Origin: Tetracentron sinense
Lineage: Eukaryota > Streptophyta > Magnoliopsida > Trochodendrales > Trochodendraceae
DNA length: 64,000 nucleotides
Reading direction: 5' to 3'
NCBI GenBank assembly: GCA_015143295.1
Contig: CM026570.1
Coordinates: 20,653,250-20,717,249 of the forward strand
Positions within the stretch are counted from its first letter, which is position 1. Each line of letters begins with the position of its first letter. The notes beneath the pieces are model-generated. The model saw only the letters and a program-made list of their open reading frames with translations. It had not been told where the DNA came from and ran no database searches. The translations under genes were made by a program, and so were the position numbers. Below are positions 1 to 11,429 of the stretch, one piece after another.

Positions 1-838
1 TACTTCCAGGTTCTGGAAGGGCTTTCAGAGTGTTATGGGTTCTCAGTTAGATTTCAGCACCGCCTTTCTTCTTCAAACTGATAGGCAGACCGAGAGGGTG
101 AACCAGGTGATTCAGGATATGCTTAGAGCTTGCATGTTAGACTTTTAGGGTAGTTGGGAGGATCATTGGCCTTTGGTTGAGTTCGCCTACAACAACAGTT
201 ACCAGGCGAGCATCCAGATGACACCTTTCGAGGCCTTATATGAGAGAAGTTGCAGAGCTCCTCTTTGTTGGGACGAAGTTGGTGAGAGAAAGGTATTGGG
301 TCTTGAGTTGATTGAGCAGACCAAAGATAGGATCAAGATCATTCAGGAGAGGTTGAAGATAGGCCAGGATCGATAGCAGAGTTATGCCGACACTCACCGC
401 AGAGATTTGGAAGTCCAGGTCAGAGATCGAGTCTTTGTGAAGATTTCTCCAAGTTGGGAAATCATGAGGTTCGGCAAGAGGGGGAAGCTTAGCCCGAGGT
501 ATGTGGGACCTTTTGAGATGATCGCACGCGTCAGAGAGGTAGCTTACAGAGTGGATTTACCTCCTCACATGGTGGTAGTCCAAAATGTCTTTCATGTTTC
601 CATGCTTTGGAAATATGTGCCGGACCTTTCGCATGTCATTGATCTTGATCCGGTGGAGATTCGAGAGGATCTCACTCTAGTGGAGCAACCGGCTCAGATC
701 TTGGATCCTAAAGATCAAGTCTTACGCACCAAGACGATTCTACTAGTCCTCGTGAAGTGGCAACACCATTCTGCGGAGGAAGCTACCTAGGAACGCGAGG
801 CTGAAGTGAGGGAAAAATACCCTCACCTGTTTGAGTAG
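1..838 (+). mobile_element. Ty3/gypsy (Tekay/Del-like) pol 3' remnant: integrase C-terminus and chromodomain
   Basis: Fossil retroelement piece that enters from the left edge. Translation shows the end of an integrase (EFAYNNSYQ..., then TPFEALYERSCRAPLCW), the usual linker (KLSPRYVGPFEMI, YRVDLPP, NVFHVSMLWKY) and a chromodomain-like tail around 690-830 (VLVKWQHHSAEEAT). This order and wording are typical of chromoviruses of the Tekay/Del lineage. It is broken, with a few breaks in the visible part. Its own 3' LTR follows at 936. The element's 5' half lies outside the window. The family call is confident; the lineage is inferred from the chromodomain and linker wording. Confidence 0.88.
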
Positions 839-922
839 TATTTTGATGGTGTATGTAACGTTAGTTGTTTTGTGTTTTTCCATGTATGTAGGATCGTCTT
901 AATTTCGAGGACAAAATTTCTG

Positions 923-935
923 TAAAGGGAGAAGA
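923..935 (+). promoter_or_regulatory. Polypurine tract of the gypsy element
   Basis: A purine run (AAAGGGAGAAGA) directly precedes the LTR start TGTTGAACCCC. It follows the phrase TTTCGAGGACAAAATTTC, which stands just before the polypurine tract in many plant gypsy elements and recurs, reverse-complemented, beside the LTR at 53375. Confidence 0.7.
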
Positions 936-2693
936 TGTTGAACCCCGGATCTCACTTTCATAGCCTGTGAATATTGACCATGTAATGCAATTTTCCGAAT
1001 TTTGAGATAAAAAATCCTGGTAATGGTTGTTTATAGGTTAACTAAGCTTAGGTAATTTTATGAGATTTTATTCATATGCTTAGAATGGTTTCTCGGGCAA
1101 TGGAAAAAGTTATGACGAACCGGATTTATAGGGTTTTGTCTAAAACTAGAAATTTAGATTTTGAGTTATAAGGAATTGGATTTTCTAAGTATTTTATTGG
1201 ATTCAAATGGGGGGTACTTTCTTATTTTAATTTAAAACTTAAAGTTAATGAAATGAAAGGTTAAAAACATTAACTTAAATGTTTTAAAGTAAAATAAGTA
1301 TACGAGTAAGTAGAAGAAGGGGAAAAAGAATAAAGCACAGGCCAAAACAGGAAAGACAAGGGAAAAATCAGGCAAAACCGATCGACTGATTTTGCTACCA
1401 GTCGACCAAACCTTAACTGGTCGACCGATCCTCCTTATCGGTCGATCGAAGGCATGGAAATTTGTATAGGGATCTTTAACACAGAGGATTTTTGACCAGT
1501 CGACCGATCCTCTTTACCGGTCGACCGATCATGATGTTTTTGCCTTAACCGACCTACTATTCACTTAGGGACCTTTTGGGTGTTTTCCATGGACCCAATT
1601 GGGTCTGTAAGACCTAATTTCGTGAGAGTTAGGGTTTACACAACTCTTGAGCTCTAAGAAAAGAGGAAAAAGAGAGAAAGAGAATAAATAAAAGAGCAAG
1701 AAGGAAGAGGTGCTTGGGTTTTGGTTTTTGGGAGTTCTTGAGTTGATTTTTCAACTACGAAGGCGTGCCTTCTCGCTTCTCAAACTTTCTCAAGTGTTAT
1801 AGATCAAATGGTTGATCTTGAAAGGTAGACAGACTCTACTACCTACCTTGTGTTATTATCTTAAAGAAAAACTATGTTTTAAGGTATGTTCTTGGATTGG
1901 TTGGATGATGATTTATACATGGTATGTAAACTATCACTACTATTGATGTTCTATGCATATGATTTCATGTTTACAAGTTGCCCAAGTTCACCATGATGTT
2001 CACAAGTATTATATGCACTTTATGTTCACAAGCCTAGCATGATGTTCACAAGTATCGCATGATTCGATGATTTCTCGCAAGAAAGGTGTTTTATATAAAT
2101 TCATAAGCAAGGTTTTGTAAAAGAAATCTCACAAGTTCACAAGTATTGATAAGGCCAAACTATGGGTTAGTAATTGACAAAGCCAAACTTTGGATTGGTA
2201 TTCTAAGATTGTTTCAAAGCTCACAAGGAATCCCACTATACATGGACTTACAAGAAAATCATGCTTACTCAGATCTTGCATGCTTACAAGGAATCTCAAC
2301 TTTTTCAAGAATTCATAAGAACTCACAAGACTATGATTATCACAAGACTTCACAAATTTTACATGGTTTGATTTCACACGAAAACTGTTAAGGAAAGGTG
2401 GTTTTGGAAAACTATTTCACGTATGCTACAATCTAAGCTTTTGCATGTTCATGAAATTATTCATTGTTAGCTAGTAGTTTGTATGTGACTGAGTATTCCA
2501 TCCTTAGCCGAATTATTGACTTTGGCAGGTGCACGTGTTCCCTTTGACGTCTGTGGATTGAAGCCTTGGATAGAGAAAGAGTACTACGAACCGGAACCTA
2601 CTATGGATCATTATGAGGACGAGGGAGCATTGGGTAGGAGGCCTGATTTTGACTTTTGCTGACCGAGCTAGAAAGAGAGATATGTCCCTTATC
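936..2693 (+). mobile_element. 3' LTR of the gypsy element, truncated on the right
   Basis: The LTR begins TGTTGAACCCCGG just after the polypurine tract. Positions 1378-1535 hold several near-palindromes of the type ACCGGTCGACCGATC in two clusters. At about 2490-2660 there is a segment homologous to the 3' part of the other gypsy LTRs in the window: CTGAGTATTCCA, then GGCAGGT, then a stretch reading VPFDVCGLKPWIEKEYYEPE. Homology to those LTRs fades near 2690, and the terminal CA expected of an LTR is not evident, so the end is uncertain. A fossil. Confidence 0.7.
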
Positions 2694-3018
2694 TGGGAGA
2701 GTCCTTAAGCTTCCGAGAATCTTCTTCTTTTGAGGACTCTTGTACCAGGTTTCCTCTTTTTTTGGGAGGAATCCCAGTACCTTTCAAAAATGAGGATGGT
2801 AATCTCATCATTTCCTAGGATATAGGACATAGTCCCAATCCTAAAATAATCATGGGGTGCCATGTGACATCCCATGAGATTTTAAAAGAGGGGATCCTCA
2901 TCTTGGGATCCCCCCACAGCCTGATAGAGAATCCTTTTTATTAAGGATTCTCTGTCCCATGACAGTCAAATACTGATTATCAGCTGGGACAGACTGGCTT
3001 AGGCCAGTCCACGGATCA
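2694..3018. other. Non-coding stretch rich in short hairpins
   Basis: No gene seen. Several short perfect or near-perfect inverted repeats follow one another, for example AGAGAATCCTT/AAGGATTCTCT near 2928-2955 and GGGGATCC/GGATCCCC near 2892-2915. It leads straight into the tandem repeats at 3019 and may belong to the same degraded LTR or leader. Confidence 0.4.
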
Positions 3019-3311
3019 GGATGAGACCATAAGCCTCAATCATGGATCAAAGGATGAGACCATAGGTCTCAACCACGGACCACAAGGTGAGACCACAGGT
3101 CTCAACCTCAGATCATCAGGTGAGACCACAAATCTCAACCACGGACCACGAGGTGAGACCACAGGTCTCAATCTCGGATCACCAGGTGAGACCACAAGTC
3201 TCAACCACGGATCACGAGGTGAGACCGCAGGTTTCAACCATGGATCGCCAGGTGAGACCATAGGTCTCAACAACAGATCACAAGGTGAGACCATAGGTCT
3301 CAACCACGGAC
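3019..3311. repeat. 33-bp tandem repeat, about nine copies, each with an internal hairpin
   Basis: The units start with (G)GTGAGACCACAGGTCTCAAC and recur every 33 bp (for example 3021 and 3054). Each holds the dyad GAGACC-ACA-GGTCTC. Reading frames across it only mirror the period and are not genes. Confidence 0.9.
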
Positions 3312-3355
3312 CACAGTCTTACCCGTGGTCTGAATTAGATCCAGGACATTATATT

Positions 3356-3935
3356 TGATCCGTGAAGACTTGTCCTCAAGAATTGAACACTTGTCAACCT
3401 TATGGAGGCTAACACTAAATATGATCTGTGGGGTTTTATCCTCACAGATGGGACAGGTGTCAACCTCTCGGAGGCTAGCACCAAATATGATCCGTGGGGG
3501 TTTTGTTCTCACGAATGAACACGTATCAGCCTCATGAAGGCCAACACTCAAAGTCTAATCCGTGAGATTTTGTCCTCACGGATGGACACATGTTAGCTTC
3601 TCGGAGGCCAACACTCAAAGTTTGATCCATGAGGTTTTGGTCCTCACGAATGAACATGTGTTAGCCTCATGAAGGCCAACACTAAATATAGATCCATGAG
3701 GTTTTGATCCTCATGGATGAACATGTATCAGTCTCTCAGAGACTAATACTCAAAGTTGAATCCATGAGGCTTTGGTCCTTATGGATGAACACGTGTCAGC
3801 CTCTCGGAGGCCAACACCAAAGTTGGATTCGTGAGGTTTTGGTCCTCACGGATGGGGTATGTATCAGCCCATTTGGGTGCTACCATTTAGGATGGATCCG
3901 TAAGATTTCTCCTCACGGATCAACCCTACCCTTTC
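3356..3935. repeat. Tandem repeat of about 64-66 bp, about eight or nine copies
   Basis: Each unit reads roughly: TCCGTGAGGTTTTGGTCCTCACGGA-like dyad, then GAACACGTGTCAGCCTCTCGGAGGC, then CAACACTCAAAG. Both the TCCGTGAG/CTCACGGA and the GCCTC/GAGGC pairs can fold. Units differ by 10-20 % by eye. Open frames inside follow the repeat and are not genes. Confidence 0.85.
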
Positions 3936-6807
3936 TTAGCTGGGTAGCATGGTGTCAGCCATCAACATTTAATGCTAACAGCTAAAGGTACTGCACGTGC
4001 CACAGGCATGCGTGAACCCAAATCGTCTCTCCGAGAGACTGTGATCAGGTGTGTGTTAATAGTACACACACCTGGGCAATGGATGGTGAGATTGTCATTG
4101 CCCACAATCATATGTATAAAACAATATACAAAATCATCATATGATAATAAATCAAATTTTGTTTAATTAGATCAAACTAATTCCAATGAACTCCCACTAG
4201 CCCTAGAAATCTTAATGAATCTAATCTGAGGGTACAAATGTCATTTTTAACATCGATGGACTTTAGATGGTTCATTCATCCATATGATGGACCATTGGTC
4301 ATACTAAGTATCATTGGCCCAAAATAATAATTATAAAGTGTCCATGTGCATCACTAAAGCTCAAATGTCAAAATGGACTATATTACCCTTTAATTCTCTA
4401 CGAATTATTTTTAGCACATTAGGGTTTACCAACCCTAAGTCTAAAAGAAATTATGAGAGTCTTTAAATAACTCTCTAAGACCTTTACTAGGGTCTATAAG
4501 TGTCACTTAAGTACTTCCCATAATCATGAATATTGTTAGCTTACATCTATGCCAATTAAGACACAATTATCTCATAATCATGCAAGTAATATATTCCATG
4601 TAAAAATTTCAACATGGACTACATGCATCACATCCAAAAGGATTATAATAATGTGATTTATTTAAATATAAACTTTTTATGTTTCAACAAAACACATATT
4701 GAGGGATTTGATCCAATTATCCAAAATTTACACAAAAACGATAATCACATTATCACAAAGGTTATTGACTTTTCTAAGCAATTAAAAGTTATAACAAATC
4801 ATCACATGAAATACATAATATAAACACACAATAGGTACACATGATAATGCTATCTTAGAAATCCTACAACTACTCTTACAGAACGTTCTCCAAGATTTAT
4901 TCTCCATGCGATCATCATCATTTGCAATCTTTAATACAATTTCTCTAAAGAAAAATCAGCAACTCCTACTACTAAGATTACATCATATTCAAAATAAGAA
5001 ATCTTGAGAAACCACCCAAAATAGGATGCTCAAGGGGAGTACAACCCATAAGAAGAAAGAGAAGAGAATAGAGGGAGAAGAAGACATGATCATAGAACCC
5101 ATCTACCATTCAACAAGAATATATATATATATTAACTATTCATCAACTATGAATAATAACATAGCATGACAAATTAGTTAGAAAGTCCATAGCCTCAACA
5201 AGGGTTTTGCTAACCTTAGGGAAACTCTTTCCCATATGGTTAAGGCCTCTATTAACATTTAATAGAAAAACCCTAGAGCAAAGAAAGCAAGCATGTTAAG
5301 AATGAATTCTTGGGGCTTTAGATCATCATTAAAAGAAAACAATTTTCCTTTACTGTTTGGGAAATCATTAAGAGAAACAATTTCTATAAGATTTAATGTA
5401 ACCCTAAAATTCATCGTAACATTCCTCAATTGATAAACAAATAGAAAACACCATATTAAATTCGGCTAGGCTAGGGATCTAATCTCTTCCATATTATTTT
5501 GATCTAATAACTATTAAAAGACCAAAATAAAAATCATCAAATTGCTAAGTTTTAATATCACCTTATATTGATTCTAAAATTAAATTCAAAATCAATAATA
5601 GATGAATTCAAAATTTTCCATAAGGGCCAACTGCTTTGGGGATTATTTGATTTAACAATTAAATAAAATAATATCTTCAATTATAGTATTAAATGTCCAT
5701 AAGAGTAATTGATCTCTATCAATTAAATTCACTTGAGATAAAACGTTGTATCTCAACCAATGACATTTATGTAATTACTTGATTAACTATTAATCAAATA
5801 AAAACTTATAAATACTATGTAGCCGGTATATGTAATTGATCCAAATCAACTACAATAATTATGGTATTATTCTCAAAAACTTTTTATGGAACCATAAAGG
5901 ATATCATAATTAACATTTAATTAAATGATAGCCCGTGGACTCGAAGCAGATAATTAAACAATTTAATTAAATCTCAGCCCGTGCTCTCAAATCAAATGAT
6001 TAAACTATTTAATTAATTGATAGCCCATTAAATGATTTAATAGCATCCCATGCTCTCAAATCAAATAATGGAATTTAGAAAAAAATTGAAAGCCTCTTAT
6101 AAAATTAATTTAGAAAACTCATTTTCCCAATTTAGATTTTTTATTCAAGTTTTGACCCTCAAAACGATTGATTATGGAAACACTTTTTTCACGAAAGTTG
6201 TAGATCCTTTCGACGGCTTCGAAAAGATGTACTGACGGACCTAAATCGGACTTATGCTCATAAAAGTTATGGCCGAAATACCAAAACTGTATTGATTCTC
6301 CTAATCAAATATAAATCTGAAAATCTATGAATCAATTTAAATCGAAATAAGTTTTAATCTCTAAGAACGCTTAAGCAAGGGTGTCAAATACCACGTGATT
6401 TATTAATTAACATTTAATAAATAAAATCCCAACTATATATGCTAGCCGAAATATCAATGGGTATCTAAGTGGTCTAAATCAAAGGGAAAACTTGCCTTGG
6501 GCTTTCAAAATGATCTCCAAATCCTTAAGAGCTATAACCAAATTTATATCTCTATATACCTATCCCTATCAGAATTAAGAGAGGTTTTGAAATAATCCAA
6601 AACTGAAATTAGTATCACACTAATTTCTAAGGGCTTAATTACTTTCTCAATAACTAGAGGGGGATCCATTAACCCTATTAATGATTATCCAATAATCAAG
6701 AATCTAGAAGATTGATTCATTAGGTAACCAAAATTCATAGGGGAGGCAATCCTGATATAATTAAAATTTGATTATACAATAAAATCAAAGAGAAGCATAG
6801 CCATGAC

Positions 6808-6817
6808 TTTGATACCA
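6808..6817 (-). promoter_or_regulatory. Primer-binding site of copy A (tRNA-Met type)
   Basis: Minus strand TGGTATCAAAG next to the LTR end (...CATACTTTCA). The matching site in copy B is TGGTATCAGAGC at 48885. Confidence 0.75.
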
Positions 6818-8546
6818 CTGAAAGTATGCATCTTTTTAATTTTTACAAAATCAATTCTTGGAGGGCATACATCGAATCCCAAGATCTGACTAAGATTCTA
6901 ATTGATTTTATTTAATGAAGGTTAAAATAATATTCACCTTTGCGACTTTGAAATTGTTAAGTCAAATCCACATAAGAACAGTACTCGTAAAACTTCACAA
7001 GTGTCAAGTTTCCCTCGCAATCCACACGAACCTTCCTTTTCTTTTAAAACTTTCTTTAATGGAAGCTAATGGCCCTTCCAAATTTCTAGCTCTAGGATCT
7101 TAAAATAAAGATCCAATCTTTATTATCAAGAACACTTTCTTGATTAACAAGATCCTTGATATTCTTTCTTCTTTATTTTCAAACTAGAAAACAAAAATAG
7201 AAGAAGAAAAGCGGGAGAGGTGACCGTACACCTTTGAAGGGAGAGAGAGGAGCGTGAAGTAATGAGGGAGGGAGAGAAAGATTAAAAATTTTGGAATTTT
7301 TAATTGTCCTTACAATAGTGGAGGTCGAACCCTTATATATAGATCTATCTTGGATCTTATTCTTATCCTAATCCAATTAGGATATCCTCAATTTGTTTCA
7401 TTTCTTGATATCTCCTAATTAATTAGGATTAATCAAGATAGAAACTAACCTTATCCATTAGTGTCCAACTAATCTTATCCTTATCCTAATCCAATTAGGA
7501 TTCCTTGATTAGCAAGAAACTCATAGAATCTTTGTCCAACAAGGAATCTTTAATTAGTAATTAACTCTAACTAACTAACTAACTAACCTTATCCAATAAT
7601 GATATTAGTTATTAGAAACTAATTAAAAATAATGGCAATTCTTATTTCCTCATGGAGTGGGTGTCCCATCTTAGGTGGGTCCCACCCCACACGCCCTCTA
7701 TGGTATTAAACCCTTTTTGGTTACTACTTCAATTATTCTTTTAAAATAATTCCCAATGGGTCCTACCCATTTAGTTTTTCACATCCAATATGATTCCACC
7801 TTTTAGAGCTTCACTATACCATATAGTGATTACTTAGAGAAATTAATTAATTAAATTAATAATTAAATTAAATACTTTATTTAACGACCCCAAAATCCCA
7901 CAAGGCTAAAATAGGACTTTGGAATCGCCACATTACTTATACTTGCTTAAAACCATGCATACAAGGCTATTACACGAGTCTCCAAAAAATGAGAGTAATA
8001 AAATTCCGATATATATAACCCAAACTAACTAAATAACACGAGTCTATAGTCAACAAATACAACTCACTCTAATACCAAAGAGTCTGATACACAACCATAA
8101 AAGTCTACTGAGCAACATTCTCTAAAAGTCAAATACAAAACTTTCTCAATCAAAAGAAATGTAAACTAAGAGGTGTAGCCGCCCAAGTCTTCGGCTCCCT
8201 CCTCGGCAGGCTCACCTTCACCTCCTTCCTCGAGGTAAGTCTCCTCAACCCACGGCTCCGCCGAGTACTTCTGCTCTATACCTGCCAAGACAAAAGTCCG
8301 GCTGAGTACAAAGGTACTCAGTGTATATAAAATCCAACCAACAATAAGGATATACCTGCACTTAGTCAGAAACATATCCAATAACATAATAACATAATCA
8401 GAGTGCGGAAGAACGTGTGCGCATATACATCATATCATCACCTTGACTCGTGTACTTGTGAGAATCTTAGACTTAGAAAACCATACACTTATGAGGTACT
8501 TATGCTTACGAGACCACGTGCTTGTGCGATGCTTATGCTTATGCTT

Positions 8547-8676
8547 ATGCACTTATTCAGATCATACAAGGATGAGACATGCCGTTCTTGGCGGATACGG
8601 ACCATGCCTTATGCACTTATTCAGATCACACAGTAATGAGACATGCCGTTCTTGGCGGATACGGACCATGCCATGC
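8547..8676. repeat. Direct duplication inside the solo LTR
   Basis: A segment of about 60 bp (CACTTATTCAGATCA ... GAGACATGCCGTTCTTGGCG ... GGACCATGCC) occurs twice in tandem after a short GCTTAT-rich run. The overlapping reading frames here are by-products of the repeat. Confidence 0.75.
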
Positions 8677-9606
8677 TTATGCTTATTCAGAATGTCATAC
8701 GTATGCCATGCTCATGCTTGTGGCCCACATGTGTGACTTATGAGATTCTTATCTTAACATACACGTGCTTATGTGCTTAAGTGTCGAAATTAACTTTCAA
8801 GTTGGTAATTGCTTAGATTCCGATTTCCCACCATGGAAACTCCACTATATGTCCTATACTAAATAGTTAGAGAATTCCCGGTTTGAGAGATGTTCCTCTA
8901 AGTTCTTACCTTCCCGACTATCAATTCTCATGCAAGTAATTAAGTATACTTAACAAACAATCACATATATATTTCTTATCATAATTCTTAACATCATTCA
9001 TAATCAATTTACCACTATTTCATAAGAGTATAATCGCATTTATCCATTCAAGCATTTTCACAAACACCTTGAGTACACATAATATGAATCCATTTCTCCT
9101 CTATATTTTCAAGCATTCATCAAACCATATTTCATCCATACAATCAATTCACTATTCACATCCACATATTAATCCCATCCTCCATACATTTCCCATCCAC
9201 ATCCAATCCACATTTCCATTCACATTTCCATCAATAATTAGCTTACTTCATAGAAAATTAGGGAAAATGCATCAAACTTCTATTTCTACCATTCCTAGCA
9301 TCTTAACATTCACAAAACCTTAAAGTAAAGTTGATTAGGATAGTATATCGACCTTAGGAATCCTTCCCTTGGATTCAAAACGCTCCCGAGATGATTTGGA
9401 GAAGCTTCCCAAACTTTTTTTGCAATCTCCTATCAATCTCCTCCTTCTCCAAGAAAACCCTCTCTCAAAACCCTAGGGTTTCTCCCCCTTTTTGCCAAAT
9501 TAGGTTAGAACTAGGTGGAGTATTTTAATATTTCGAGTAGGACCCCCTATTTATAGCCTCAAGGTCTGAGAACAAAAAGACCAAAAAGCCCTTACTAAAT
9601 TTCTGC

Positions 9607-9806
9607 AAAAACACGAAGCATCGAGCGATCGGTGGTTATGACCGAGCGATCGGTTGCTACCGATCGATCGGTGTTTATGACCGGGCGACCGATCAAAAAC
9701 ACACTCTCTGGAAAATTTCCTCATACAAAATTTTGGACCAGTCGATAGATACCGATCGATCGGTTTTGGACCGATCGATCGCTGGTTCTGACCGAGCGAT
9801 CGGTTC
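9607..9806. repeat. Palindrome clusters ACCGATCGATCGGT (solo LTR)
   Basis: Seven or so imperfect 14-16-mers of the form ACCGA(G/T)CGATCGGT in two groups. The groups are separated by a spacer of about 50 bp containing CTCTCTGGAAAATTTCC and CATACAAAATTTTGG. The same layout occurs in the other gypsy LTRs of the window. Confidence 0.9.
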
Positions 9807-11429
9807 TTGCAGGTTTTGACTCCCTTTACTGTTTTGGCCATAACTTTTTACTCGTTCATCGGATTTTGACGATTCAACTTGGGTTGGATTCGTCTTTTGA
9901 AAACGAACATTTCTGGTGTTTTAGAATTTCTAATTTCCACTTAATTTATAAACTAAAATATCTCCAAAGTTGACTGATCTGCATTTCCATTAAACAAAAC
10001 TCACTATTGACTTGACTTAAACTCAAAATGAGGAAAAACACTAAACATGAACCTCGAAGAGGGTTCCAACACCTTTCTAATGGTTCAAGAATCACTCAAT
10101 TCCCGTGAACGGTGTCAAAACTAGAGCTTCCTAAAGTTTAGGGTGTGTTATTGCATCCATCCGTTACAAGTTGATTAAGCCTAGTTTACATCACCATACT
10201 TAGATATAAATACACACACTTTAACACCTTATAAAGACTAAAATACCCTTAATGCAATGCACTAAAAACATGAAAAAGATTCGGTCTCTACAGTTTAAGA
10301 AGGTCCTTGTGTGTGGGATCTAAAAGGGATCTCCTATTTCCAGTTGTGGAACCAAGTACTCAACCGTTTGGTTAAAGCATTGTTACTAGGAAACATCTTT
10401 CCTAAAACTTCATTAGGATCATAGAATGTTATCTAAGTTCCTGGACTTCCACCAATCACAATAATGTCCATTAACACAATGTAACTAACCTCTAGAAATT
10501 AGAGAATTGCTTGTAAGTACCATCTCACAATATATTTACAAATAAATCCTTCAATATTCCGATATCACTTGTAAGCTTCCTAGATTTGAACAATTCCACT
10601 GTCTAGTCCCTAGCTTATAAATGGAACATTTTCTCATGATTACTTTTTCATTGAACTGAACCTCCAAAACACTTTTGAAGAAACACTAGAAAAGAACTGA
10701 CATATATATATTTATATATACTTTTCCATATTGAAAATATCAACTTCTATAAAGACCATTTTACCGAAAAGCACTAGTGCTGGATTTAACAGTTCAGTTC
10801 AATAAGTATCACCTTGATATCATTATCTCCAATTAAGGAGTTGTGGATTCCTTATTGAGTGTTTACATAGTTCTCCAAACATTGTGTACATGACCCAACG
10901 TACTCAGAGTTAGTCCTGTATAATGGACATTTTCGATTAGCACATCAAAGCCATATAGACAAATATTTGAGAAGATGTTAACTTCCCAGGTGTAAGGATA
11001 ATTTGTCGAATGAATAACCCAACTACCATCTGACAGTGTATTCCATAGGGTATCCACTAGTAACCTTGTTCAGCATTATGTACTTGGTACATATACTCAC
11101 ATGTTAGTCAAAAGTCACCACTCTCTGTGAATGAGATTCATCACACTATCTCATAAAACTACACATGTGCAAGCTATGATGAAGTACGGCGCCCAACCAG
11201 TACTCTAGAGGCTTCGAATAATATTAGGTTTACAAGGAACCAGAAAATCATATCTCCTCGCAACCTTTGCATGAGTTTCCTACAATGTTACCTATAGAAC
11301 TTTATGTCTTCATCACATGAGACAGTAATTAATATAAATACCCTTTATAGTTGGTTGTGTGAATGTGATGCTTGTCTAGTCAACATAGAAAAATCTCTTA
11401 TTGGCTTTTGAGGGCATATATGTCCAACA

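Larger units (their letters stand above)
7880..10292 (-). mobile_element. Solo LTR of a Ty3/gypsy element (2413 bp)
   Basis: Homologous to the 2.42-kb LTRs at 50956 and 56037: the start aligns (TTTAACGACCCCAAAAT against TGTCACGACCCAAAAT), the end is CTCTACA, and the palindrome clusters and PWVEE-type segment are in the same places. Flanks CTTTA (7875-7879) and GTTTA (10293-10297) form a slightly decayed 5-bp target duplication. The empty site is visible in copy B near 47865 (CTTCTTAAAGC, reverse-complement sense). No internal domains remain, as expected after LTR-LTR recombination. The decayed end and target duplication suggest it is older than the 50956 element. Confidence 0.88.
4095..11429 (-). 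mobile_element. LTR retroelement, family A/B, copy A (minus strand), with a nested solo LTR
   Basis: The reverse complement of 4095-7879 plus 10293-11429 matches the plus-strand copy B (46738-50955 plus 58459 to about 59100) along almost its whole length. On the minus strand the order is LTR (11429 to 6819), a primer-binding site complementary to initiator tRNA-Met (6817-6808), then about 2.7 kb of internal DNA without recognisable genes. Homology to B fades at about 4095 and no second LTR is seen, so the copy is incomplete. A gypsy solo LTR sits inside its LTR. Superfamily is uncertain; the primer site and LTR start (TTGGACATATATGCCCT) are reminiscent of Ty1/copia. A fossil. Confidence 0.75.
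6819..11429 (-). repeat. LTR of copy A (about 2.2 kb without the 2.4-kb insertion)
   Basis: On the minus strand it starts TGTTGGACATATATGCCCT (11429) and ends CATACTTTCA (6819). It is interrupted by the solo LTR at 7880-10292. Its start abuts the pol remains of copia element C, so A probably inserted in, or recombined with, C. Confidence 0.75.

Noticed and set aside
3019-3935. CRISPR-like spaced repeats
   Set aside because: The repeats are contiguous tandem units with drifting sequence, no unique spacers, and the DNA is plainly plant nuclear.
4614-6235. Short frames in the internal part of copy A
   Set aside because: The corresponding part of copy B does not keep them open, so they look like chance frames.
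8403-8736. Frames of 77 and 97 codons in the solo LTR
   Set aside because: Products of GCTTAT-rich and duplicated DNA within an LTR.
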